From assembly GCA_027574665.1 (NCBI GenBank), contig CM050676.1, forward strand, positions 5,756,157 to 5,820,156: 64,000 nt of DNA, read 5' to 3'. The notes below the pieces were generated by a model that was not told where the DNA came from, ran no database searches, and saw nothing but the letters and a program-made list of their open reading frames with translations. The stretch is from Rhynochetos jubatus (Eukaryota; Chordata; Aves; Eurypygiformes; Rhynochetidae). Positions 1-37,000 of this stretch are shown here, piece after piece. Position numbers and translations under genes: made by a program. Position 1 is the stretch's first letter. Each line of letters opens with the position of its first letter.

Positions 1-25097
<25,097 letters not shown>

Positions 25098-25186
25098 GGT
25101 CCCGGTGGCGGCTCCGGTGCCGGGGGCGCGGGGGGCGCTGGCCGCAGCCGCTGCAGCCGCCGCCGCCGCCCAGGTTGACTAGCGGG

Positions 25187-25197
25187 CGGCCATCTTG
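25187..25197 (-). promoter_or_regulatory. UNC13A: YY1-type core promoter motif
   Basis: Minus strand reads CAAGATGGCCG, matching the AAGATGGC YY1 core in the orientation usual just downstream of CpG-island start sites. Confidence 0.65.
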
Positions 25198-25198
25198 C

Positions 25199-25219
25199 TT
25201 CAGCACCGGGGACAGCTCC
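25199..25219 (+). promoter_or_regulatory. UNC13A: RE1/NRSE (REST-binding) motif
   Basis: Plus strand reads TTCAGCACC, 2 nt, then GGACAGCTCC. The canonical RE1 is TTCAGCACC-nn-GGACAGCGCC, so there is one mismatch outside the variable pair and both half-sites have the normal spacing. REST silences neuronal genes in non-neuronal cells, which fits a synaptic gene. Confidence 0.85.
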
Positions 25220-25227
25220 TGACGTCA
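25220..25227. promoter_or_regulatory. UNC13A: Palindromic CRE (TGACGTCA)
   Basis: Perfect 8-bp cAMP response element immediately abutting the RE1 motif and close to the inferred start site; a CREB/ATF site by sequence. Confidence 0.8.
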
Positions 25228-26384
25228 GCCCCACCGCCCCCGCCTTAAAGGAGCCGCCGGGCGCCGCCCCCACCCGCCGCCAGCCCCCCGCCCTTCACCG
25301 CACCCAGGGATGGGAAAGACCAGGCTGGTTTAGGGGGGCAAAGCGCGGTTCTGTGCAGGCCCGAAGGAGGCAGTCCTGAACGTATGGACCCCGAGGGGGA
25401 CTTGCCTGTATGGCCCCGGGGCGGACTGTCACGTCCGCATTGTCCTGGGGAGGGGGGGGGACAGTCCTGCCCCCATGGGAGGTTGTGATGTCCTACCTAC
25501 ATTGCTCCGAGAAGCGGGGTTGGGGCGATTCTGTCCTGCCCATATTGCACCCTGGGGGCTGTCTGGCTTGTACAGGCTTGGGGTGTCTGTTCTGCCAGCA
25601 CAGCAGCAGAGGGGGGATGATTTCAGGGTTAAACAGTTGCCCCATCCCAGGGCAGACATGGAGGGGGCTCACAGCCCCTGGGGACAATGTGCTATGCTGT
25701 GCCTCTTCAGAGATAGGTCTAAGCAGGTGGAGATAAACTGTAGTTGTCCCTACCCAAGAGGGTCCCCTCACTCCTCTCCACCTCTAAATGTCAGATCCCA
25801 AAGAGATTCTCGGGTCTGGGCACAGTGATCTTGGCTCAGGTGCTGGAGAAGCTGCCATGGCCCCAGGGAGGGACCAGCACCCTAGCTCCAGACACTGACC
25901 CTCACAGGAGGGTTGCCACATGGTGGTTAAAACAGAGCCCCCTACTCCATCAGCTTAGTAAGGGTTTCATATTGATCCTGTCTCCCTCTGCCCCTCTTCT
26001 TGCTGTGAAGGTGGTGGACTGATTCTTCCATCCTATGGCTCCCAGTGCCTCTGTAGCATAAGCAAGGGTGCCCACCATGCCCCTGCCATGAGATCATTGC
26101 GTCGTGTAGCAGGTGGAGTCAGGGACACCAGGGGACAAAAAGGTGCCAAGGGAAACTGAGGCATAGGGCAGAGAGGGAACATGTGCAGGGCCCTGTGGGA
26201 CCTGAAAGGCCTGGTCTCATCTCATATACTGGCCTCTGATCACTAATGCATGGACCCAGAATGGTGCAGGGCCTGACCCTCCCTCAGGCAGTAGTCATTG
26301 CCCTGGAGCAGGTCAGCCCTCTGCCAGCACAGGACTGGGGTCACCTGTGGCAGGAGGCATGAAGGACGGACATCCGTGTATGTC

Positions 26385-26535
26385 AGCACACACACAATGC
26401 ACACCCACCCCAGCATGTGCATGGAGCCCAAGCACACACAGGCCTGCCCGCACACATCCACATGTGCACATGCATCTGCAGCAGCACACGTGTGTTCACA
26501 CCCTCAGCCACACACATACACATGGACACACCCCC
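26385..26535. repeat. Degenerate CA-rich block
   Basis: CACACA and GCACAC units mixed with CATGTGCA; too degenerate for a clean dinucleotide microsatellite. Confidence 0.8.
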
Positions 26536-27454
26536 GAGGTGACCGCACAGGTAGGGCCACCCGCAGCAGGTAGTGGGAGGCCCACAGGGCCAAGCTGAGA
26601 GCAGCATGCCTGCCAGCTCCCTCCCCTCCCATCCACACATGTGCCTCCCCTCCCACCCAGCAAGGGCAGGAAGCAATGGGGAGACACATGGAGAGGTGAT
26701 GTGGAGGGCTGCAGAGATAGGCAGCGTCCTGCCTGTCAGGGAAACCAAGGCACAGAGATCTGGGCTTTGCACCAACAGATCCATGACGAGGCAGAGGAAA
26801 CGGGATCATCCTGGGCAATGCGGGGATGCCGAAGCAGTCCTGCCCCAGGACCCCTGGCCCAAGCAGCTGGCTCAGCCCCATCTCCCTCTCCAGCACATCC
26901 ACTCTCCCAGCACTCTGCTTCCTGGCAGCTTTGCCCCTGGGATGGCAGAGCCGGCCCACACCAGGACGGGTGCCAATGCCTAGCATGGCAGCCAGCACCA
27001 CAGCTACCTTCCCCTGTCCCCTCTGTGAAGGGCTCACCCCCCTTCTGCTTCCCACTGGCACGTAAGAAGCCCTTCCAAACTCCCATAAAGTTGGGGCGAT
27101 GCCTGTGACAATAAACCAGCTCTGTTAAACCAGGCTGGCGGAATGGTACCCCCTCAGCCCTGGCAGCATCCCATGTCCCACAGTGCCCACCCCCATGCCC
27201 ATCATCCTGGTAGGGCTGCAGTGCCCTGCAGAAGGTGCAGGGTCCCCCCAGATCCTGCCAGGGCACTTCTCCATAGCCAGGGATGTGCCAGGCCCTTTCC
27301 AACTCCACCAAGGTCTCTCCAGCCCCCAGTGTATTTTGTGTGCTGTCTTGTGGCGTCTCCTCCCTGCTTCTGCCAGTGTTGCAGCCCCAGGGCAGGAGAG
27401 CCCTGCTTTGAGCAGGATGAGTCTCCTCTGTTCACAGCCAAGCGTACTGCCTAC

Positions 27455-27600
27455 ATGTACCAACACACACGTGCCACACCCCACAAACACACATATATGC
27501 TTGTGCACACACATACCGGTGCGTGCACACACATACCGGTGCATGCACACACACAGGCCTGTACACGTTATCAATCACATGCATGCAGGCAGACCCTGCT
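27455..27600. repeat. Degenerate CA-rich block with short tandem unit
   Basis: CACACACATACCGGTGC occurs twice in tandem near 27507-27543 inside a longer CA-rich stretch. Confidence 0.8.
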
Positions 27601-30600
27601 TTAAAACCATCCTTTTCAACCCAAACAGCAGTTCTTAAACAGGAAGATATTCCTTGTTCAGCACAGTCCATCTGTTCCCACCTCCACCAAGGGACCTGCA
27701 CCCATTGCTGCCCCTTGTCACCCTCCAGCACCCTTGTCCCAAAATATCTCCCTTCCAGCCCTGGCATCCAACACTGAGCTGCTCTCATGGCTCATCTTTG
27801 GGCTTATTTTCTGCCCCAAGGCCTTGTTTGGCTGAAAGCATGTCTCATCGGACAGGGAAATGTTCATGAAAAACTCCTGAGTTCTTTCCTTAAAAAAGCC
27901 TGGCATTTGATCAAAAATAAGGATAAAAAATTATATTCAGAAAAAAAAAAGTAATCTCCTAGGCCTTTAAGTTAATTCTTTCCAGGAGCTGAATTCCTGC
28001 AACTGCCTCTCACGTTGTTTCCCTCCCAACACAGACATTTCCCCCATCCCCAAATAATTTGGTGCTTGGCTGCAGCAGTGCCAAGCCCCCTCGCACAGGC
28101 TGTGCTCAGCGCTAGCAGACCACAGCCAGCAGGATGATCCCACCCCCAAAAGCTTCTTGTCTAAATATCCCCAAACGTCATCAAATCCTCAGCTCAGCAC
28201 AAATGCAGCTCCTCCTGTGACTCCTGGGCCTTCAAAGCCAAAAAAACCTAAACGTTCTTGATCCTCCCAGCAAAACTCTGGTTCTCACCTGCCTGCTACC
28301 AGCATCACCAGAGGGTGACCGGGCTCCAGGGATGCCCCAGGCAGTTGCTGTAGCTCCCAGCAGAGCCATGGAGAGGAGCCTGGAGGATCTGGGCTCTGCC
28401 AACTCATTGCCTGGGTAATTAGGCAAGGTTGGAAAAGCAGCAGGCAGCAGTCAGGAGGGTGAGCAGGGGGCCAGGGGGAAGGCAGGGCACCCAACAGGGA
28501 CTGGTGTTTGTCCCACTGTGCAGCACCCGTAAGGACCCAGCTGCAGATGAGGTCAAAGCCATAACCAGCAGTCCAACCACATGAAGAGGATGTGATCAGC
28601 CTGCGACCCCCAATGCCCAAGTCAAATTGTAATTACTGGGAGGATGGATACTAAATCCATTTAAATTGACGGTGACATGGACAACTGACAGTCCCCAAAT
28701 GCTCGCTGGAGGTCAGGGTTCTCTGCAGCAGAGCCCAATGTCCAGGAAAGCTCATCCCTGGGTGGGGAGCGGAGGACAGGCTTAGGGGGAAAGGGGCAGG
28801 CATGACCCCAGATGGGATCCTTTGAGGATCCCTGCAGCGCACATGGCACCAGGGGGGCCTGAAGGACATCAACCCACAGGAGCCTCCAACATCCTCGGGG
28901 CTGGGATGTTGGGACCAAGCCAGGGCAACAGGGCTGGGGCTCCCTGTCCGGCACCAGCAGTGGCTTTTCTCCAGTGATCAGATCCTGCCACCACACTGAG
29001 CAGAGATCAGCCCCCACAGCACTGCTAGTCCACAGCCTCCCATTCCCTCAGCTGAGCCTCCCATACACCCCCCCTTCGTCCCTGAGTTTTTACAGACATG
29101 AGAGCCAGAGGGGAGCAGCCTCCCGCCAGCTGAGCATGCTGTGTTTGGTGCACGTGTGCTGGGAGGACACAGGAGCACACTGCTGGAAGGAGTGGTGAGG
29201 GAGGCTGTCAGCCACGTGGGACAGAGTCTGTGCATCTGTCTGGTTTCAAGGGTCCCTGGCATGGGGGTTTTGTGGGTGGTACCTGCAGCAGCCCCTTCCC
29301 TGGGAAGATGAAGCCAAAGGAAACACCAAAGCCTCAGAAACCCCAAGTATCCCTTTGCCTTCCCACCCTTTGTGGTCCTCCTGTCCCAGTGATGTGGGTG
29401 CTGTCCCACAGGCGTGCTTGGCTGGCCGCTGGCACACTCTCTGCAGCACAGTGACCACTCACAAGCCCAATGGACAGCAGCCAAGCTGACTCCCTCGGGG
29501 CAGCCAAGGAAGCTCCTGGACTGGATGGGGATTGTTCCTCACCTCCATCCAGCTGCTTTTCCCCCTAAGCACCTTCCAGCTTCAGGGCTGCTCTGGGTGC
29601 TTTTTGGGGAAAAAGGGTCTGCAATGACACCGGGAGCAGGGCATCACACCAGGTACCTCCTGCAGTAGCCAGGTGGGGATGGAGGCAGCGGACATGGCTG
29701 AGGACTCAGTGAAATGGCAGCTGTGCTATGACGTGATGGCAAAGACATGGTGGATGGTGAGTGGGGGCGGCCGGGTTGGGGAGTCAGGGTGTGTCTTGGC
29801 CACTTGATTTTGGACAGGCAAGGCCAAGCACAGGGCAGAAGTGGGGCTTCAGACCAGAGACACAGGGGTTGTGCCTCAGCCCTGGCTGGGACCAAGGGGG
29901 AGGAGGGTTGGGGCACAATCCGCTCACCGATGCTTGTTTGGTCAGGTGGTTTCCCTGCATCAGAGGTTTGGCTCTCTTTCTGCCTGCTGGTCTTGGCCTT
30001 GCCCCAGGTCCCAGCCAGGCCTTGGGCTGTGTTGGGTTGTCTGCACCCTAGCTCACCCCAGATGATCTGCACTCATGATTGTTTTTTGGCCAAAACCTTG
30101 CTGCCGTCAGCAAACAGCATCTCTATACTTGGGCATGAAAGTTTCTGCTGGCATGGGAGCCTCACTCAACCCCTGCCAGCCCCTGTATTTGGGACGGTGG
30201 CCATGAGATGACCTGGGTGCCTGGCTGTCCATCCCCCAGCATTCGCTCTGGTTCAAGGCAGAGGTGGGGATCGCCTGGGTTTGGGCACAGTCCTGGGCTG
30301 GTTTTGGGAATGAGAGGAATGCCTCCACAGCTTCACAGCAAGAGGTTGAGCCAGGGTCTGAGGGTCCCTGGGGAGCAGCCAAGATTTCCACCCAGGCACT
30401 TGCAGCAGCTCCCAAGCCTCCATCTCCCTTTGCAAGGGACCCCACGCTCTCCCATGCTGGTGAATGGGATTTCTGGGAAGCAGATGGGCTGAGCGGATTC
30501 CTGCCAGGAAGCACCAGCCGCTATCACTGTGACAGCTCAGGCTTGTGAGGGAAGCCTGAAAGAACAGCACAGGGCACTCAGGCAGGGCCAAACCCTGCAG

Positions 30601-32479
30601 ACACTTGGGTGTCCCCATCACCATGCAAGGGATGGCACCTGGCATTGTGCCAGCTCCACCAGCTGGAGGAGGGCAGGGGCAGAGGTGGAGGCCAGAATCT
30701 ACCCTGTTGTGGGAGTCTGGGCCAGTATCAAAGGACTGTAGGTGGAGGGCACCAGCTTTTCACCTTCACCAGAACACCCTGTGCCTTCACTCAGGAATAC
30801 CCATCCTGCCCTGGTGCCCCTGTGGCCCTGCCTGCCATTGCAGAGAAGGAGCTTCAGATTGAGAAAATCTGGCCTTTGAGGCAGCCTCCGCAGCCCCACA
30901 GACCAGGACTGTCTCCAGCCATGGCCACCAGTGTGGGGAAGCCAGGTCGTGCCAGGACACGAGGGCAGCGGATGACATGGCACACCAGAAGAGGAGCTGT
31001 CAGAAGCCCAGGGGCTCCAGGCAGGTGTCGAGGTACCCCCGCTGATGGGAGCCCCATGGTGTGCCGAGTCTTGCATGGGCAGGCGGTGCCACTTGCCGTT
31101 GCAAGGGTTTGGGAAGGTTGAGGGGTGGGGTTGGATGTGCAGAGAGGTGAAAAAACATCAATGGGACCCTAAATCCCAAATAAGACAGAACCTTTCAGCT
31201 CCCTCAGCACACATTTCCCACCAAGGCCACCTGCTTTTAACCCGCAAAATATTTTGGGAATCCTTATTCTGCACCCACACCCCTGGGAATTGCCAATATT
31301 CCCTGGGACTGTCTGTCCTCACTGTGGGAGCAGCAGCTCTTGGAAAAAACAGTTCTGCTGAATCAGGGCTGAGTGGAGCTGCTTTCACTGGGGACAAAAG
31401 ATGTGGGATGCTGCAGCCTCTCCCTGGCTCCCATTTGGGGATCTCTGTCTGGGAAAGTGCCCTGGTGAATGTTGGAGCATCGCAGGAGGCAGTCCATGGT
31501 CAACACGCTCCCAGCACTGATTCTGCCCCAAGGCCACTCACCATTGCACCTGCCCTGCCCAGCTGGGTGGTACCAGCCAGTTGCAAGTCCCCTGCATCAG
31601 GCAGGTTGTTTCCCTGCTGTGCTGTCCCCGGTTTGTCGCATTTTGCATTACCCCATATAAAACAAAGAGCAAAGGTTGCAGCTGATGCAGAGGGACGCAC
31701 CCAACACCCAGGCTTTGCATCAGTCCCTCCCAGCATGCCCAGCTCCCAGCATGCATCCATTAGCCACTGAAGGGTGTGTGATGGATTGACCAATGGAGAA
31801 AAAAAAATAATCAGGCTGGAGGTAACTATGAATTACGCAGCTAAAAATACCTCTGTGGCGTCTCCTGCCGAGACGTGCCTGAGTAAAGTCCGAATCTCTG
31901 CTGACACCCCATCAATCACCCCTCCTCTTTTTGCAGGGATGGAGTGAGCATCTGCACACGAGTGTTTCATGGCTTCTGCACAGCCAATTTACTGGCGAGC
32001 CCAGGCGGGGATGCAGCGGCCGATCAGTCAATGTAGCACGTGAGTCCCTGAGTCAGCAGGTATCGAGCAGAGGGTGAGGTTATCCGTCTTGTGAAAGCTC
32101 AGCCGCTTCAGGAGAAAGGGAGGAAATCTGCTCGCCAGCATCGTGCATGAAAAGGTTCCACTGGCAACTGCTGCGGCGGTGGTTTGCAGACCCAAACCGT
32201 GGCAGTGGGATGCCTGGTGCAGCCACCATCAGTGCACTTGTCAGCCCCTCTGTGGCACCATCCCTTCCAGAGACAAGATGCACCTGGACAGTCGCTGGTG
32301 GGTAAAATGGGGATCCTGCCCCCCATGCTGCAGTCTGTGCCCGTGGAGACGGGGCCGCCTGGGGAGAGAGGAAGGAGCATCCACCGTCATCGAACCCTTC
32401 CCTGGCAGCGTGGGATTCCAGAGAGTTTACACAAGAAAAAGGCTTTTTTCCCCTCAGTTCCCAGGATGATGCTGCTCCG

Positions 32480-32910
32480 GGTCCCCCCGGAGCACAGGGC
32501 TTCCCCCGCCTCGGGGTCCAGAGTGAGTGGGTCCCAGCCCGCCCAGCGCCTTCCCAAAGAGACGACACGCTTGTCCGGGTTACTCCAGTTGGCTGGTGGC
32601 TTCCCCACGGCGCCCAGAGCCGGGGCACTGTCCGCCCCGCCGTGGCCAGAGCCCACGGGGCCGGGGCTCGCCCGTGGGTGAGCACTAGATGGCAGCAGAA
32701 GAGCGCACACGGTGACGGCCACGCTCCGCCAGCACCGGGCAGCAGCGGAGCCGCGTCCCGCGGGGCTCCGGGGCACCCGGGGGCCGCCGGCGGGGACGGC
32801 CCAGGCTGAGCGCGGGGACACCCCGGGGGCCGGCGCCGCTGCCCGGGCGGTGCCGTGAGACGCTCTGCCGTGGCCCCTCCGAGGCAGGTTGTGGGGGCTG
32901 GCGGGCCAAT
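32480..32910. promoter_or_regulatory. Small orphan CpG island
   Basis: CpG-dense block with no attached coding exon that I can recognise. A CCAAT box (about 32906-32910) lies at its right edge. It may be a distal promoter, an enhancer or a noncoding RNA start; the sequence alone does not decide. Confidence 0.55.
32682..32695 (+). promoter_or_regulatory. CTCF-type motif
   Basis: GCACTAGATGGCAG matches the CTCF core CCASYAGRKGGCRS at all but the first base. It lies in the orphan CpG island between two divergent genes, a plausible boundary position. Confidence 0.65.
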
Positions 32911-33099
32911 CAAGATGTGGGGGCGACTGTGGGCCCGAGGGTGGGGGTGCGGGGGCATTTGGGGCGATCAGGAGGCAAGGGCGGAGTGCGTGGAGACATG
33001 GGGACCCTGTTCTGCTGGCACCCAGTGTGTCCCGGCACACTGTCACTTTCCTTGGGTGCTACCACATCGCAGGGGGTCGGGGGGGCTCCCACCCCAACA

Positions 33100-33565
33100 C
33101 ACACACGTGCTTGTGCAAAGAGGCAAACACACGTGTACATGCACCTGTACACCACACACAGAGGGACATGCATGTTCTGTCATGCTCCCACCCACGCAAA
33201 CACGTGTAAATATGCATGCACGCACACACCCCCATGCATGCGCACACCCCCATGCATGCACACAGCCACGCATACACATCCACAAGCGCACATGTGCACA
33301 CATGGAGGCATGCACATGCTTGCAAGTGCACACACACATATGTATGTAGATTCATATTTGCATACCCATGCACATATGCACCAGAACACGTGTGCATGGA
33401 CACAGATGCAGACAAACACACGCACACACTCACAAGCCCATGAACACACACACACTGGGCACAGGTCCCCCCGTGCACATACACACACGTGCACGTTTGC
33501 AGAGGTACGTGCATGCGCACACCCATCCACGTAGGCGCTTACACACATGCACACAAGTGCACAGC
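33100..33565. repeat. Long degenerate CA/CATG-rich block
   Basis: About 465 bp of CACACA, CATGCA and GCACAC units. Contains a near-exact duplication of CACCCCCATGCATG (about 33226-33257). Yields long His/Thr/Cys pseudo-reading frames. Confidence 0.88.
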
Positions 33566-33699
33566 CCTTCCCAAGGTTGCTTGTTAAAAAGTATCTGGGT
33601 AGGTAAATAGGGGGCAAGGCTGGGGGCTGCTGGCCTGGGGGCCAGGGCCAGGGTGGCCACACTGGGGGGGCTCAGCCCAGCTGCTAATGACCCACAGCC

Positions 33700-33815
33700 A
33701 GTGCCAGTTCTTTAATCCGTGCAGAGGTTGAGGACAAGCTGTACCAGCGATTATATAAACTGACTTGCCTCTATTTATTTAATTCCCTTTTATTTATTTA
33801 CCACTCAGCCAATTG
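33700..33815. promoter_or_regulatory. Candidate conserved noncoding element
   Basis: Complex AT-rich sequence (TTATATAAAC, TTATTTAATTCCC, ACTCAGCCAATTGG) flanked by low-complexity GC-rich DNA. Compositional contrast is the only evidence. Confidence 0.35.
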
Positions 33816-34009
33816 GAGGCAGGGGAGTGGTGCATCCCTCTGCCCTCCCCCAGTCTCCCATGGTCCCGGCTGCCGGCCAGCCAGCATGAAAGGCTGCCGT
33901 GGGGCCCGGCACTCTGCATGTCCCCTTGCCACAGGCCTGCGTGTGCACCCATGTTCCTCAGTATGTGCACGGTGGTGCCCCGTGGCATGTGCTGGGAAGC
34001 ATGGCAATG

Positions 34010-34170
34010 CGTTTGTGTGCACACACATGCAAACGTGCATGCATGCACACTGATGTGTGCACATGTGTGTGTTCACACTCACAGGCATGTGCACATGTCC
34101 ACATGAACACACATGCACTTACATCCACGTGTACAAGTGCATCCAGGCACAAACACACCCGCGTTTGCAC
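34010..34170. repeat. CA-rich block
   Basis: Degenerate CACACATG/GCACACT units, similar in style to the block about 0.5 kb to the left, from which the element at 33.7 kb separates it. Confidence 0.8.
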
Positions 34171-34489
34171 AGTGGCAGCACACAGGGCAGCTCTGCCAGC
34201 TCCTGTCCCCTGACCAGGAGGTGATGCGAGGACATGAGTCCCCAGCCATGTCCCCAAGGGGCCCAGGCTGGGAACGGCGGGGAGCAGTTCCCCTGGGGAA
34301 AGTCCCTCATGTCCCCCTGGCACGCGGAGCTCCCACCCTGACACCCTTCTCCCTCGGGGCTGACATGAGGGGACTCAGGGAGCCGCCGAAGGGGTGCAGG
34401 GTGGGGGATACTGGACCCCTCTCCAACCAGCTGCCCCATCCCCACAGCATTGCCTGCCCTTCCCCCACCATTACATAAAGACACGATGA

Positions 34490-34640
34490 CAGGAAATCAA
34501 GGGGCAAAATGTCTCACTCGAATTAATAACTGACTTCCTGCAGTTGCAGATTCACCTTCTGTGCTTGTTTATACCCCCACCCCCCGCCCGCTTCGGTTAA
34601 TGCTCCCCAGCGCTGTTTGTCATTAACCGGCTCCAGCACC
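34490..34640. promoter_or_regulatory. Candidate conserved noncoding element
   Basis: High-complexity AT-leaning segment (CGAATTAATAACTGACTTCC, TTCGGTTAATG, GTCATTAACC) in GC-rich surroundings. Inference from composition only. Confidence 0.35.
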
Positions 34641-35219
34641 ATGGGGAAGGCAACACCGGGGCCACAGTTACCCTACTATAGCCCAGGCAGTGATGTGGTG
34701 GGAGCCCTGTCCCCATCCATCCTGGTCATGCTCAGGCAGGAGTGATGGACCCGGGATCCCGTCCACTCTGCCACTGCCTGCCCAATGCCCTTGTCCATGG
34801 CACTCCAACCAGCTGCTGTGCAGGAGACAGGTCTGGGGACACAAGAAGGGCTCCAAGCAGAAAGCAGTGCAGCATGGCCAAGGCTCCCTCCTGTCCTCAC
34901 GCCACTGCCCTCCACACCCTTCCCAACCTTCCTGCACACTGCCCAGATGGGGCCAACCCAGCACAGCCAGCCCAGCATGATCCAATGACCTCCCCCTTGC
35001 CAGCATCGCCCATCCCCAGATCTGCATCCCCTCTCAGCAGCCTCCCAGTCCTCCCCACACTCCCGTTTTGTAAGTGGGAGCAGGGCCAGCTCGCCAGGAA
35101 CTGGGGCCGGGAGCCGGGGAGCTGAGGCCAAGCCATTGTGCTGCACCGACAACTTGCGCGGGAGAGCTGGTGCTCCCGGATGAACCCAGCTGGCGCAGCC
35201 ATTTCCTGGTGTGCTTCTT

Positions 35220-35345
35220 CTATATTTAAAAAAAAAAAAAATTCTTCTTAAACCAGTTAAGGTTGCTAAGAGACAACAATGTGCTTTACATGGTGCCTTA
35301 TTGACAAAGCCCAGCTCTTAATAAGCTCAGAAATGAACGGCGAGC
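35220..35345. promoter_or_regulatory. Candidate conserved noncoding element with RFX/SOX-like motifs
   Basis: After an A-run, GTTGCTAAGAGACAAC (35262-35277) forms an imperfect X-box-like palindrome overlapping AACAATG, a SOX-type word. AT-rich and high complexity in GC-rich DNA. Confidence 0.4.
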
Positions 35346-36698
35346 AGCTTGGAAAGCCTACGCTGCGGGGCCGGGAGCTGGGCATAGCTGCCCCCTTCCG
35401 CCCCACAAAATACCTTTAATTCTGCCCTTGGCAGCCCTGGGGAATGTCCCATCCCACCCAGAGCCAGGGCGGTGCAGGGGCTGGTATGTCGTCATCATCC
35501 CTCATCCATCAGCTCCCCTGGGAGCCATGGGCACCCATAGGGTCCAGCCACGCAGCGCTGGCACACCAACAGTGTTTTGGAGCCTCCTGCTTGGCACAGG
35601 TACAGCACTGAAAACCGCCTCTGCGCCCGTCTGCCAAACACCCACCAGCCCAGGCACAGCCGGAGACACTGCCGGCTTCCTTGGGAGGGGAAGAGGAGCC
35701 AGTAGCTGTGCCAGTTGGCTCCATACTGCCCATCCCCAGTGTTGGGTGCCGTGAGCTCAGCTATAGGCAATAAATCAGTCATCAGTGTAAGAGCCAAGTG
35801 TTTCCATGCGGGGCCAGACTTGGTGTCTGCCCATCACTGGCACCACTGCGGCAGGGAGAAGGGTCAGGCTGGGCTCTTCGGTGCAGGGCGCGAGGTGGGT
35901 GCTGAGCGTGCTGGGGCTTGGGCGAGGGCTCTGCCATGGCGTGTGCAGGCAGGAGCAGGCAGGGAGTGGGTGCCAGGCAGGGCTGGCAGCCAGCTGGCAT
36001 GGCAGGGTGGCTGTGGGGCGTTTGCAAGCAGCAAGCACCACCCTGTAGCTGGTCGGGCGGTGGGACGGGTTGAGGCCATCCATCCCCTCTGACACTCCTC
36101 TGCTGTGCCAGATGTGCCACCCTCAACCTGCCACTGTGTCAGGTGTCCCCAGGGGGATGGCTCCCTCCAGACAAGCAGCTTGGCCATCAGGGATCCCAGT
36201 TGGGACAGCATGGGGTACAGGGGATGGGCAAGATGGGAGGACAAGGCACGGGCAGGAGGTGAATGTGTCAAGACCAGGATGCTGGTTGGGAGGAGTTGGT
36301 TGAGGGGGGCACAGCATGAAGTTTGGGGGCACCTTGGGATAAAGCCAGGCACTCTCAGTGCTCCAGTGACTGTCTCCACCACCCCTCCTTTGATGCAGCT
36401 CACAGAGGAACTCAGCACCCTCATTTCTCTCTCCACTGGTGATGTGAGTGCTCCAGCTCCTGCAGTGGGGTGAACCAGGCCCCAACCATCCCCATGTCTC
36501 CCAGCTCCAGGTGCTAGCTCAGTGTCCGCAATGGCGCCAAACACAGCCTTGGCCCTGCCACGGCTCCAGCCCCTGGGGAACAGGGATGCAGCAGGCTCCT
36601 AGTTGCTCCCAAAACAGTCCCAGAGTAAAAGCCAGGGCAGGAGCACGTGTGAGGAAGAGGAGGATTGCAGTGTGGGGTGGCTTAGAGAGGCCCCAGGT

Positions 36699-37000
36699 AA
36701 TCATAGAATCATAGAATCACAGAATGGTTTGGGTTGGAAGGGACCTTAAAGACCACCTAGTTCCAACCCCCCTGCCATGGGCAGGGACACCCTCCACCAG
36801 ACCAGGTTGCTCCAAGCCTCATCCAGCCTGGCCTTGGGCACTTCCAGGGATGGGGCACCCACAGCTTCTCTGAGCAACCTGTCTCAGTGCTCCCCACCCT
36901 TTCTGGGAAGAACTTCCTCCTGATATCTAATCTAAATCTCCCCGCTTTCAGTTTAAACTCGTTACCCCTTGTCCTGTCACTACAGGCCCTTGTAAAAAGC
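36699..37000 (-). mobile_element. CR1 LINE 3' fragment, 5'-truncated
   Basis: The left end carries the reverse complement of the CR1 ATTCTATG terminal repeats (ATCATAGAATCATAGAATC). It is followed by the typical GGTTTGGGTTGGAAGGGACC and, further in, CCTTGTCCTGTCACTACAGG. The element is therefore on the minus strand with its 3' end at the left and no reverse transcriptase left. CR1 is the dominant avian retroelement. Confidence 0.95.

Larger units (their letters stand above)
25291..32480. other. Intergenic region without recognisable genes
   Basis: Between UNC13A and the 32.5-kb island. I found no open frame with family similarity and plausible splice sites on either strand. It contains CA-rich low-complexity blocks (26385-26535, 27455-27600) and AT-leaning blocks at 27790-28000, 28620-28690 and 31795-32060 that might be regulatory. 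Confidence 0.6.

Noticed and set aside
32080-32958. 292-codon open frame on the minus strand through the orphan CpG island
   Set aside because: Low-complexity Pro/Arg/Ala translation, no splice-site pattern and no similarity I recognise.
32917-33534. 205-codon His/Thr/Cys-rich plus-strand frame
   Set aside because: It is a translation of the CA-rich repeat block.
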